A stretch of DNA of 64,000 bases from Kribbella sp. NBC_00382 (lineage in GTDB: Bacteria; Actinomycetota; Actinomycetes; Propionibacteriales; Kribbellaceae), in assembly GCF_036067295.1 (NCBI RefSeq), contig NZ_CP107954.1, positions 3,410,001 to 3,474,000 of the forward strand, read 5' to 3'. Below are positions 1 through 7,904 of the stretch, piece after piece. A program made the translations under genes and the position numbers. The notes below the pieces were generated by a model that saw only the letters and a list, made by a program, of their open reading frames with translations, was not told where the DNA came from and ran no database searches. Position 1 is the first letter of the stretch. The number at the start of each line of letters is the position of its first letter.

Positions 1-141
1 GCCGATCGGGTAGTAGCTTGTCGACGGGTTGTGTCGTTGGGGAGACGTACGGGCCGAGGTGGATCGCGGACCGGGCCGTTGGTTGAGCCTGGCGATCGTC
101 TAGCCTGGGGCGGGTTTTCAGTCGGCGACGTGGAGGATTGA

Positions 142-783
142 GTGAAGCGGTTCGTAGTACCGCCGACCTGGCCGACGCCGCCCCGCCGTAGCTGGATGCC
201 ACCCAAGACCTGGCGTCCCGACCCGTCCTGGCCGGCCGCGCCCGACGACTGGAAGTTCTGGATCGACGGCAAGGGCAACGCTGTCCGCGGCCCCGTCGGC
301 CGGTACGGCGGTCCCTCGCAGCGGGTGGTGGCGCTGGGCTCTGTCGGCCTGGTGCTGTTCCTGGCGGTGAACTTCTGGGCGTTGTCCGCGATCGGGTTGT
401 TCGACGGCGGACCGTCGGACTCACAGGCGCTGCCGGCGCCCGACGATCGCAGTACGACGCCGTCGGTGCAGCCGAGCACTCCGCCGAAGACGACCACGAC
501 GGCCGAGACCTCCGCGCCGCCGCCGGTCGTGAAGACGACCCGGCCGCCGACGACTCCGACGCCCACCAAGACGAAGACGACGACGAAGAAGCGTCAACGC
601 GAGGACAGCAACCCGACGCCGACGAAGCCGCCGACCACCAAACCGACGACGGCCAAGCCGACCCGCCACACCCCGAGCCGGCGGCCGACCCGCGAAGAGA
701 TCATCCAGGCGTACTGCACCGCCCAGGGCTACGACGCCGCCTGGTGCGACCCGGACAACTGGCCCGACTCCGACGGTCCCTGA
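142..783 (+). CDS. Membrane-anchored Thr/Pro-rich protein of unknown function
   Basis: I do not recognise a characterised family. The N terminus (residues 1-40) is rich in spaced Trp and Pro and contains DDWKFW, recalling the short DUF2510-like segments of actinobacterial membrane proteins. One hydrophobic helix lies at about 62-86. A low-complexity Thr/Pro/Lys linker (about 95-182) follows, then a short C-terminal knob with two cysteines (C192, C202) that could form a disulfide outside the cell. The likely topology is N-in, C-out, with the linker spanning the wall (inference). The GTG start at 142 is chosen because GGAGGA sits four bases upstream. The gene stands alone; nothing in the first 141 bases looks coding. 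Confidence 0.75.
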   Translation: MKRFVVPPTWPTPPRRSWMPPKTWRPDPSWPAAPDDWKFWIDGKGNAVRGPVGRYGGPSQRVVALGSVGLVLFLAVNFWALSAIGLFDGGPSDSQALPAPDDRSTTPSVQPSTPPKTTTTAETSAPPPVVKTTRPPTTPTPTKTKTTTKKRQREDSNPTPTKPPTTKPTTAKPTRHTPSRRPTREEIIQAYCTAQGYDAAWCDPDNWPDSDGP

Positions 784-888
784 GTCCTCGGGCGACTCGC
801 CTTGGCGTGACCGTGTCGACGGGACGCGCAAGCATGGCCTGAGATGCCGCGCTGGGGCCGAGGCGGTGGGTCAGCGAGGAGGCTTGTG

Positions 889-1446
889 ATGCGGGAACTG
901 ACGGTCGACATGTTCAGCACCCTGGACGGGTACGGCGGCGGCGGGCCGCAGTCGGCACCGTACTGGGGGTATGGCGGCCCGGGACTGGACGCGTGGATCG
1001 AGCGGCAACTCGCGACCGAGCACGTCATGGTGATGGGTGCCACGACGTACCGGACGATGGCCGAGATCGTTCAGCAGGACGAGGATCCGAGCTTCGCGCG
1101 GATGGCCGAGCTGCCCAAGGTGGTCTTCTCCAAGACGCTGACCGCACCGCTCAGTTGGCCGAACACGACGGTGATCAGCGAGCCGATCGAGACCGCGATC
1201 CCCGAGTTGAAGGCGCTCGATGACCTGCCGATGCGCACGATCGGTAGTGCCACGCTGATCCGCAGCCTGTTCGAGCACGACCTGGTCGACCGCGTCCGGG
1301 TGATGGTCTTCCCGACGCTGCACGGCAGTACCGGCGAAGGTCCGGTCTTCGCGGGCCTCCCCGACGTGACGCTGGACCTGGTCGGCACCGAAACCGTCGA
1401 CGACCGCCTGGTCCTGCTCGACTACCGCGTCGGGAAGCGCCTCTAG
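889..1446 (+). CDS. Dihydrofolate reductase-fold protein (RibD C-terminal family)
   Basis: A 185-residue protein of the RibD C-terminal/DHFR-like superfamily, NAD(P)H-dependent reductases widespread in Actinobacteria with mostly unknown substrates. It opens with the family-typical FSTLDGY and carries the later segment SATLIRSL plus FPTLHGSTGEGPVF, the nucleotide-binding end of the fold. An upstream in-frame ATG exists at 844, but the ATG at 889 has GAGGAGG six bases before it and fits the family N terminus, so I use it. Its 3' end overlaps by four bases the stop of the convergent oxidoreductase gene. It is unlikely to be the housekeeping FolA, which is shorter and differs at the folate site. 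Confidence 0.85.
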   Translation: MRELTVDMFSTLDGYGGGGPQSAPYWGYGGPGLDAWIERQLATEHVMVMGATTYRTMAEIVQQDEDPSFARMAELPKVVFSKTLTAPLSWPNTTVISEPIETAIPELKALDDLPMRTIGSATLIRSLFEHDLVDRVRVMVFPTLHGSTGEGPVFAGLPDVTLDLVGTETVDDRLVLLDYRVGKRL

Positions 1447-2591
1447 ACGATGTTCTGTTCGGCGCGCAGGCCCGAGGTCTGGAAGCGGGTGGCGTCGAGT
1501 GGAGAGATGTCCACGAAGGGTTGGCGGGCGAGGTACAGGTCTCGGATGATCTCGCCGATCGCTGGGCCTTGGAGGAAGCCGTGGCCGGAGAAGCCGGTGG
1601 CGTAGAGGAAACGGCTGATGTCGGGGGACTCGCCGATCAGGGCGTTGTGGTCGGGGGTGTTCTCGTACAGGCCGGCCCAGCCGCTGGCCAGGCCTGCGTC
1701 CAGTAGTGACGGCGCTCTTTGCTCCATGGCGGCTGTCAGTCGGGGGAGCCAGGAATCGGTGCGGTTGAGGTGGAAGCCGGGTTCTTCCTCGGGGTCGGAC
1801 ATGCCGACCAGGAGGCCGGGACCTTCGCCGTGGAAGTAGAAGGTGCTGCTGAAGTCGATGGTCATCGGCATGTCGCGTGGCAGGCCGGGAATCGCTTCTG
1901 TCACGACGATCTGACGACGCAACGGTGTCACCGGGAGGTCAACGCCGACCATCGCCGCGAGTGGTGCGGACCAGGCGCCGGCCGCGCAGATGACGGTCGA
2001 CGTGGCGACCGTGCCGCGGCTCGTCCGGACCGCGCGGATCTCGTTGCCGACCGCATCGATCCCGGTGACCTCGCAGTTGGTGACCAGCCGGGCGCCGAGT
2101 CTGCGGGCAGCGGTGGCGTAGCCGAGTACGACGGACTCCGGCGTACAGTGCCCGTCGTTGGGGGAGAAACAGGCGGCGACCAGGCCGTCGGGCGAGAGGA
2201 TCGGCGCGAGCCGGACCGCCTCGTCGACGTCGAGCATCCGGGTCGGCTGGCCGGCCGCGTTCTGCAGCCGGGTGCTCTCCTCGAACAGCTCGACCTGCTC
2301 GTTTGTGGAGAGCAGGAACAGGTAGCCGACCTGATGCAGGTCGATCTCCTGCCCGGGCCGCTGGCCGAACCGGGCGAACGCCTCCAGGCTGCGCGCGCCG
2401 AGCGCGATGTTCAGCTCGTCGGAGAAGTTCGCCCGGATGCCACCGGCCGCCTTCGAGGTCGACCCCGACCCGAGCTCGTGCTGCTCCAGCAGCAGGACGT
2501 CGGTGATACCGGCCTCGGCGAGGTGAAAGGCGATACTCGTGCCCATCACCCCGCCGCCGACGATGACGACCTCAGCGCGTGCCGGCAGCAT
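1443..2591 (-). CDS. FAD-dependent amine oxidoreductase (DAO / sarcosine oxidase beta-like)
   Basis: Flavoprotein of the DAO superfamily, length 382, typical for single-subunit or beta-type sarcosine/glycine oxidase relatives. The Rossmann motif VGGGVMG lies at residues 11-17 and is followed by an acidic strand end (LLLEQ). The segment GSTSKAAGGIR is characteristic of sarcosine oxidase beta and dimethylglycine dehydrogenase relatives, and the C-terminal FAD-contact region reads ATGFSGHGFLQGPA. It probably oxidises a secondary or primary amine to an imine or aldehyde; the substrate is not predictable. The start ATG overlaps the stop of the upstream aldehyde dehydrogenase by one base (TAATG), so the two are translationally coupled, suggesting amine to aldehyde to acid in sequence. 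Confidence 0.85.
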   Translation of the reverse strand: MLPARAEVVIVGGGVMGTSIAFHLAEAGITDVLLLEQHELGSGSTSKAAGGIRANFSDELNIALGARSLEAFARFGQRPGQEIDLHQVGYLFLLSTNEQVELFEESTRLQNAAGQPTRMLDVDEAVRLAPILSPDGLVAACFSPNDGHCTPESVVLGYATAARRLGARLVTNCEVTGIDAVGNEIRAVRTSRGTVATSTVICAAGAWSAPLAAMVGVDLPVTPLRRQIVVTEAIPGLPRDMPMTIDFSSTFYFHGEGPGLLVGMSDPEEEPGFHLNRTDSWLPRLTAAMEQRAPSLLDAGLASGWAGLYENTPDHNALIGESPDISRFLYATGFSGHGFLQGPAIGEIIRDLYLARQPFVDISPLDATRFQTSGLRAEQNIV

Positions 2592-4135
2592 TACGGCAGC
2601 AAGAAGTCGTAGTCCGCCTCAACCGTGACGGTGTCCATCTGTGCTCTCTGCAGCTTGCCGGAGTAGTCCCAGTTCAGCGACTGCCAGCGGGTGAACTGGT
2701 CGAGCACCCAGATTCCGCTCTGCCGCGAGCCGTTGCCCGACTTGCCGTTGCCGCCGAACGGCAGATGCGCCTCGGCGCCGGAGGTCGAGTTGTTGACGCT
2801 GACCATGCCCGCCGAGATGCCCTGGGCGAACCGGAACGCCTTGTTCGGATCGGTGGTGTAGATCGAGCTGGACAGCCCGTACCCAGACTTGTTGCCCAGA
2901 GCAATCGCTTCGTCGAGGGTCCGGTACGTCGTGATGCCGACGATCGGCCCGAACGTCTCGTTCAGGAACAACTCGTCGTCCGGCTGGACCTGGTCGACGA
3001 TCACCGGGTGGTAGAACAGGCCCTTGGCGGGATCGCCGACGAAGCCCTCGCGCGGATTGTCCGCGCCGACCCGGCCGGTGGAGCCGATCACGGTGTGGTG
3101 GGCGCTGATCCAGCCGAGCGACTTCTCGAATCCGGCGGCGAACTTCTCGTCCAGCAACGGCCCGAACAGCACGTCCTGGGTCGGGTCGCCCATCGCGGCC
3201 TCCCGGACGGCTTTGCTGAAACGGGTCACGAACTCGTCGTGCACCGACTCGTGCACGATCACCGTTCCCAGTGAGGTGCAGCGCTGGCCCGCAGTACCGA
3301 AGCCGGAGAAGAGGGCGCCTTCGACGGCCAGGTCGAGTTCCGCGTCCTCGGTGATCACCATCGGGTTCTTGCCGCCGAGCTCGAGGCAGGGCGTCTGGAG
3401 ATGGCGGCCGCAGAGTTCGCCGATCCGAGTACCGACCTCGCTCGACCCGGTGAAGCCGACCTTGTCGATCAGCCCGGCCTGCAACGACTGCTCCAGCCCG
3501 GTGAAGGTGTCCGGCCCATCGGCGTACACGAGATTGAAGACCCCGGCCGGTACGCCGGAATGCGCGAAGATCTCGTAGAACGCCTCGGAGACGACCGCGG
3601 AGTACTCCGCCGGCTTCCAGACGACCGTGTTGCCGCAGAGCAGCGCGGGCACGATGTACCAGGACGGGACCGCGACCGGGAAGTTGCCGGCCGAGATGAC
3701 CGCGACCGCGCCGACCGGGCGGCGGAAGGTGAACAGCTGCTTGTCGGGCATCTCCGACGGCACGGTCTGGCCGTAGAGCCGGCGGCCCTCGCCGATGAAG
3801 AAGTCGCAGGTGTCGATGATCTCCTGCACCTCGCCGAGCGCCTCCGCGAGCGGCTTGCCGATCTCCCGGGTGACGAGCGCGGCGAGCCGGTCCTTGTTGG
3901 CGGTCATCAGCCGGCCGACGTTCGCGATCACCTGACCACGCTGCGGCGCGGGGAGTGCCGCCCACCCCGGCTGTGCGTCCTTCGCTGCCTGAGCGGCCCG
4001 GACGAACACCTCCGGCCCGGCGGACCCGATGGTGCCGACCACGTCGGCGGTATCCGCCGGATTGGTCGACGGCGCGGTCCGTACCGGCCCCTGCACCCGC
4101 TCCCCGTTGACCACGGACAAGATCACAGACGACAC
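2591..4135 (-). CDS. NAD(P)+-dependent aldehyde dehydrogenase, probably semialdehyde-type
   Basis: Full-length ALDH superfamily enzyme (514 residues). Visible landmarks in order: the Rossmann loop FTGSSEVG, the general base Glu in LELGGKNP, the catalytic Cys in GQRCTS, and the C-terminal NETFGPIVG and LPFGGNGKSG signatures. It oxidises an aldehyde to its acid. Coupling to the amine oxidoreductase immediately downstream suggests the aldehyde arises from an amine (for example a polyamine-derived semialdehyde), but that is inference. The GTG at 4135 is preferred over upstream in-frame codons because GAGAGGA lies just before it and homologous enzymes begin near VILSVVNGE. The upstream region is an extremely C-rich (G-rich on the coding strand) tract. 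Confidence 0.85.
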   Translation of the reverse strand: MSSVILSVVNGERVQGPVRTAPSTNPADTADVVGTIGSAGPEVFVRAAQAAKDAQPGWAALPAPQRGQVIANVGRLMTANKDRLAALVTREIGKPLAEALGEVQEIIDTCDFFIGEGRRLYGQTVPSEMPDKQLFTFRRPVGAVAVISAGNFPVAVPSWYIVPALLCGNTVVWKPAEYSAVVSEAFYEIFAHSGVPAGVFNLVYADGPDTFTGLEQSLQAGLIDKVGFTGSSEVGTRIGELCGRHLQTPCLELGGKNPMVITEDAELDLAVEGALFSGFGTAGQRCTSLGTVIVHESVHDEFVTRFSKAVREAAMGDPTQDVLFGPLLDEKFAAGFEKSLGWISAHHTVIGSTGRVGADNPREGFVGDPAKGLFYHPVIVDQVQPDDELFLNETFGPIVGITTYRTLDEAIALGNKSGYGLSSSIYTTDPNKAFRFAQGISAGMVSVNNSTSGAEAHLPFGGNGKSGNGSRQSGIWVLDQFTRWQSLNWDYSGKLQRAQMDTVTVEADYDFLLP

Positions 4136-4166
4136 AGGTGGGTCCTCTCGCTCGACGCTTCCGGTG

Positions 4167-4284
4167 CCCCCCACCCTCAGCCATCCCGCCCCACTTGCCA
4201 ACCCCACCCCGCGCGCCCACCCCGCCGCCCCCGCGCCCCGCCGCCCCCGCCCGCCGCCCGCGCCCGCCGCCCCCGCCCCGCTGC
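4167..4284. other. C-rich low-complexity tract upstream of the aldehyde dehydrogenase gene
   Basis: About 115 bases almost free of A and T, built of repeated C runs of three to six separated mostly by single G or A bases. On the minus strand, which is the coding strand of the aldehyde dehydrogenase gene, this gives many consecutive G runs, a pattern expected to form G-quadruplexes. It lies upstream of the GTG at 4135, in its promoter or leader. No open frame here looks coding. Confidence 0.7.
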
Positions 4285-4308
4285 CGCGCCCTCAGCGGGC
4301 CCGTGGGC

Positions 4309-4369
4309 CACTTTGTGCTCCACCTGAGTGAATCGGTGCCCGGGAAATGCTCAGGTCGTGCACAAAGTG
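4309..4369. promoter_or_regulatory. Two-helix inverted repeat in the divergent promoter region
   Basis: CACTTTGTGC (4309-4318) pairs with GCACAAAGTG (4360-4369), and inside it ACCTGAG (4322-4328) pairs with CTCAGGT (4350-4356). The helices are separated by symmetric three-base internal loops. It sits between the divergent starts at 4135 and 4408, so an operator or 5' leader structure is more likely than a terminator. No regulator is adjacent. Confidence 0.55.
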
Positions 4370-4407
4370 CGGGGTTGGGGTCGGGTGGCGGAGGGGACTG
4401 GGTGGGG

Positions 4408-5007
4408 ATGGCGTGTGAGAGTGCTGGGGTGAGTCTGAGTGATGAAGAGATCGCCGGGATGTCGCCGACGGAGCGGCGGGAGTTGATCCGGCGGCTGTTG
4501 CCTGAGTCGCCGCTGGTTCCGCAGCGGCGGATGCTTCAGCGGCTCCGGAAGTGGCGGCTGCTGCTCCTGGTGCTCTGCGTCGCGGTGCTGGTGCCGTGGA
4601 CCGTGTACCTGGGCGTCACGCTGCCGAGCCGGTACGTCGCCCGGCACTGGGTGGCGACCTGGGTCGGCTTCGACATTCTGCTGATGGTGATGCTGACGGC
4701 TACCGCGATCGCGGGTTGGCGGCGTCGGCAGCTCGTGTTCCCGACGGCGTTCGCGTCCGGCGTCCTGCTGATCTGTGACGCCTGGTTCGACGTGATGACG
4801 AGTCAGCCGGGGGCAGACCTGATCCAGGCTGTGCTCAGCGCGCTGGTGATCGAGCTTCCGCTGGCGATCGTGTTCATCGCCGGGCCGCTGAGGTTGATGC
4901 GGATCGTGGCGACCCGGCACGGGCTGGTCGAGCCGGGCACCCGGATGTGGCGGGTCCCGATCCCGTTGCCGGAGCTCTGGGCCGATCGGACGGTGCCGAA
5001 GGGGTGA
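4408..5007 (+). CDS. Four-helix integral membrane protein, function unknown
   Basis: A 199-residue protein. A charged cytoplasmic N terminus contains SDEEIAGMSPTERRELI, a short helical motif often seen before membrane domains. Hydrophobic helices follow at about 55-75, 90-108, 116-135 and 145-165, then a C-terminal tail rich in Pro and Trp. I do not recognise the family. The ATG at 4408 follows a purine-rich stretch (GAGGGG and GGTGGGG); a GTG seven codons downstream is an alternative start. A perfect inverted repeat begins at the base after the stop codon and seems to serve the next gene's promoter. Confidence 0.7.
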   Translation: MACESAGVSLSDEEIAGMSPTERRELIRRLLPESPLVPQRRMLQRLRKWRLLLLVLCVAVLVPWTVYLGVTLPSRYVARHWVATWVGFDILLMVMLTATAIAGWRRRQLVFPTAFASGVLLICDAWFDVMTSQPGADLIQAVLSALVIELPLAIVFIAGPLRLMRIVATRHGLVEPGTRMWRVPIPLPELWADRTVPKG

Positions 5008-5039
5008 GGCTTGTGAACGTAATCACAAGCCGGTAAACT
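5008..5039 (+). promoter_or_regulatory. CRP/GlxR-type site overlapping the -35 of a vegetative promoter
   Basis: GGCTTGTGA (5008-5016) and TCACAAGCC (5023-5031) form a perfect 9+9 inverted repeat that contains TGTGA-N6-TCACA, the consensus bound by CRP-family regulators, including actinobacterial CRP/GlxR. The same bases supply a -35 element TTGTGA (5011-5016), spaced 17 bases from a -10 element TAAACT (5034-5039), about 40 bases before the DUF1992 gene. The geometry suggests repression by occupying the -35. The repeat also directly follows a stop codon, so it might double as a terminator stem. Confidence 0.7.
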
Positions 5040-5080
5040 CCGTCGTACAGCAACCAAGTCGGAGTTGACTGGAGGCGTAC

Positions 5081-5569
5081 ATGACGGAGCGCAAACCGCC
5101 CGGGATGAAGACCCAGGACTGGGTCGAGGCGCAGATCAAGCAGGCGCAGGCGCGCGGTGAGTTCGACGATCTGGCCGGCACGGGCAAGCCGCTGGCCAAG
5201 CTCGCGGACCCGCACGATCCGGACTGGTGGGTGAAGGACTTCATCCGCCGGGAGAAGATCGAGACCGACGCCCTGCTCCCACCGTCGGTGCAACTCCGCA
5301 AGGAGAAGCAGGCGCTGCAGGACAAGCTCGCGGTACTACGCACTGAAGCCGAGGCCCGCGACTACCTCCAGGACCTCAATCGCCGCATCCTGATCCAGAT
5401 CCGCGACGCCACCGGCGTAGTCGTCCCTGTCGGGCCCGTCGACGAAGACGAAATGCTCGCCGAATGGCACAAAGGTCACGAGGCCCGCCAAGCAGCCCGA
5501 GCCAAAGCCCGCGAATCCGAACCACCCCCGCAGCCGAAGCGCAGCATCTGGCAACGCATCTTCAGCTAA
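5081..5569 (+). CDS. DUF1992 domain protein (DnaJ subfamily C member 28-like)
   Basis: A 162-residue protein in which residues 10-85 match the DUF1992 region seen in DNAJC28 and in small bacterial proteins: IKQAQARGEFDDLAGTGKPL, then DPDWWVKDFIRRE. The family lacks a J domain in bacteria and its role is unknown; a chaperone-related function is often guessed. The rest is a charged helical tail with a Pro-rich end. ATG 5081 follows GGAGG with seven bases between. Its promoter carries a CRP-like palindrome on the -35, and a short inverted repeat (AACTCCG at 5036-5042 with CGGAGTT at 5060-5066) lies in the leader. The next gene is convergent, across a composite palindromic element. Confidence 0.85.
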   Translation: MTERKPPGMKTQDWVEAQIKQAQARGEFDDLAGTGKPLAKLADPHDPDWWVKDFIRREKIETDALLPPSVQLRKEKQALQDKLAVLRTEAEARDYLQDLNRRILIQIRDATGVVVPVGPVDEDEMLAEWHKGHEARQAARAKARESEPPPQPKRSIWQRIFS

Positions 5570-5638
5570 CCCGCACCCCCCGGCACCCGGCCCGCCGCAA
5601 AGGCGCCCCGTATGCGCCTCCCCATCCGCGCAATTTCG

Positions 5639-5720
5639 GGGGTTAACCCCTCACCTTGTGGGTTGCCACCCCTGAACCACGGGTGACAACCCACCATTTC
5701 GGCGGTTAACCCCTGAAATG
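5639..5720. repeat. Composite palindromic element, copy 1 (GGTTAACC type)
   Basis: Three inverted repeats in a row: GGGGTTAACCCC at 5639-5650; a hairpin with arms GTGGGTTG (5658-5665) and CAACCCAC (5687-5694) and an inner ACCC/GGGT; and a near-palindrome at 5695-5720 with outer arms CATTTC/GAAATG centred on TTAA. The order and core words match a second copy at 34696-34786. It lies between convergent genes, just downstream of the E1 gene's stop codon, so it may act as a terminator. Confidence 0.75.
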
Positions 5721-5725
5721 GCGGG

Positions 5726-7831
5726 CTAGGGCTGGAGGAGCTTGCGGGCGGCGGACTCGATTGTTTCTTCGCTGAGGAGGACCTGGCGGGCTGCGTTGCC
5801 CAAGGGGACGAAGGAGTCTTCGCTGGTTACTCGGGCCAACGCACCCGTGTAGCCGGCGTCGATGAGGGTGGCGAGGATGCCTTCGGAGACGCCGCCGGAG
5901 CGGCGGGTCTCGTCGACGACCAGGACCCGGCCAGTGGTTGTTGCTTCGCGCAATAGATCTTCCACGGGTAGGGGCGCCAGCCAGCGGAGGTCCAGGACGC
6001 GGACCCCGGGGAGCCGGGCGGCGACGCGGAGGCTCATCGGGAGGCCGTTGCCGAAGGTGACGATGGTGAGGTCGCGGCCTTCCCCGTACGTCCGCCCGCG
6101 CCCGATCGGCACATGCGCCGTCGGATACGGCGCCAGCCACTGGTCGTCGCCATCCACCTGCAGATCGCGCCGGTGGTACAAGGCGATCGGCTCCAGGAAC
6201 ACCGACACCGTGCCCTCCGCCCGAGCCGCCGCCGCGCACGTGTGCAACATCGCCGCGGCGTCATCCGGCCGCGACGGCGACGCGATCACCAACCCCGGGA
6301 TATCCCGCAGCACCCCGATCGCATCGTCGTTGTGGAAGTGCCCACCAAACCCCTTCTGATACCCATACCCAGCGATCCGCAGCACCATCGGATTGCGGTA
6401 CTGCCCTTGCGAGAAGAACTTCAGTGAGGCCGCCTCACCCCGCAACTGATCCTCGGCATTGTGTAGATACGCCAGATATTGAATCTCCGGCAACGGCAAC
6501 AACCCCGACACCCCGGCCCCCAGCGCCAGCCCGAGAATCGACTGCTCATCAAGCAACGTGTCGAACACCCGAGCGGCCCCGTAGGACTTCTGCAACCCGC
6601 GGGTGACCCCATAGACCCCACCCTTACGAGCGATGTCCTCACCGAACGCCAACGCTTCCGGGTACGACGCAAGCACATCACCGAGCGCCCGATTGATCGA
6701 CTGGCTGAGCGTCAGCAATTCAGCGCCCACAGAGCGACGAGGCAACGACTCCTCGACGATCGCCTTGTCCGGCAGGGCCAGCGGCGCGGCCACGGCAGCG
6801 GCCGATGACAGTTGCGGAAGGCCGGCCACTTCGCGCGCGATCCCGAGTACCTCGGCACGCTTGTTCTCGTAGAGCTCGATGATGTCGTCGGCGTCGTAAC
6901 CAGTTGCCAGCAGCAAGCGCGCAGTACCGAGCAGTGGATCGAGTTCCTCGTCGGCGAGCAGCTCGGCCGGAGTCCGGTAGGCCGCTTCGACGTCTGACCC
7001 GGCGTGGCCCATCAGCCGAACCGTCCGCAACCGCAGGAACGCCGGCCGCCGATTCCGTCGTACGAAGGTCGCCGCCTCCGTTGCCATCGTCAACGTCGCG
7101 GCGAGATCGGTGCCGTCGGCATCGAAATACCGGAGGCCGTGCCGTTGCCCGTACGCCTGCTTGATCCAGCCATCCGGGGTGCGCACGCTGATCCCGATCC
7201 CGTTGTCCTCGCAGACGAGCAGCAACGGCATCGGGATGCCCTGGTACGACGCGTGCAGCGCAGCGTTGATCGCGCCGGTCGCGGTCGAGTGGTTCGCCGA
7301 GGCGTCGCCGAAGCTGGCCACCACCACGGCATCGGCCGGCCACGGCGACGGTACGCCGAGCTTCGCCGCCCGCGCGATCGAGAAGGCGACCCCCATCGCG
7401 CGCGGCAGGTGCGAGGCGATCGTCGACGTCTGCGGGATGATCGCCAGGTCGTGCCGCCCGAACACCTTGTGCCGGCCGCCCGAGATCGGCTCGCTGGTCG
7501 CCGCCGCGACGCCGAGCAGGATGTCCCGCAGCCCGTCCTTGTCCCGGTACTGCGCCGCGCGCGCCAGGTAGAACGCCCCCGACCGGTAATGCAGCAGCGC
7601 GGGGTCAGTCGGCTCGAGAGCCGCCGCGACGGCCGCGTTGCCCTCGTGCCCGGCCGAGCCGATCGTGTAGTACCCGTGCCCCTGGGACTGGAGCCAGCGG
7701 GCGGCCAGGTCGGCGTGACGGCTGCCGAGCTGAGCGTCGTACAGGCTGAGCAGTACCTCGGCCGGATGCTCGCAGGGGACCGGTTTGAGCGCGCGGACCC
7801 GGTCGGCGAAGAGCTCGTCGACGGCGGTCAC
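5726..7831 (-). CDS. Fused alpha/beta TPP-dependent 2-oxoacid dehydrogenase E1 component
   Basis: A single 701-residue chain that joins the alpha half (about 1-360) and beta half (about 375-701) of a branched-chain/pyruvate-type E1. The alpha half holds the thiamine pyrophosphate motif, here GDASANH at 175-180 and EDN at 208-210, plus the phosphorylation-loop-like RTVRLMGHAGSD. The beta half has GEDIARKGGVYGVT, LDEQSILGLALG, EIQYLAYLHNAEDQ and a C-terminal VVDETRRSGG, all typical of E1 beta. It decarboxylates a 2-oxoacid and would pass the acyl group to an E2 lipoyl protein, but no E2 or E3 lies nearby. The GTG at 7831 is preferred because GGTGAGGA precedes it; an extension to 7891 is open but lacks a good ribosome site. 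Confidence 0.85.
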   Translation of the reverse strand: MTAVDELFADRVRALKPVPCEHPAEVLLSLYDAQLGSRHADLAARWLQSQGHGYYTIGSAGHEGNAAVAAALEPTDPALLHYRSGAFYLARAAQYRDKDGLRDILLGVAAATSEPISGGRHKVFGRHDLAIIPQTSTIASHLPRAMGVAFSIARAAKLGVPSPWPADAVVVASFGDASANHSTATGAINAALHASYQGIPMPLLLVCEDNGIGISVRTPDGWIKQAYGQRHGLRYFDADGTDLAATLTMATEAATFVRRNRRPAFLRLRTVRLMGHAGSDVEAAYRTPAELLADEELDPLLGTARLLLATGYDADDIIELYENKRAEVLGIAREVAGLPQLSSAAAVAAPLALPDKAIVEESLPRRSVGAELLTLSQSINRALGDVLASYPEALAFGEDIARKGGVYGVTRGLQKSYGAARVFDTLLDEQSILGLALGAGVSGLLPLPEIQYLAYLHNAEDQLRGEAASLKFFSQGQYRNPMVLRIAGYGYQKGFGGHFHNDDAIGVLRDIPGLVIASPSRPDDAAAMLHTCAAAARAEGTVSVFLEPIALYHRRDLQVDGDDQWLAPYPTAHVPIGRGRTYGEGRDLTIVTFGNGLPMSLRVAARLPGVRVLDLRWLAPLPVEDLLREATTTGRVLVVDETRRSGGVSEGILATLIDAGYTGALARVTSEDSFVPLGNAARQVLLSEETIESAARKLLQP

Positions 7832-7904
7832 AGGTAGATCCTCACCAGCAACATGATCCGTGAAGTCAGCAGAAACCACAGCCCTGCCCACAGGTCGGGC
7901 GCGT

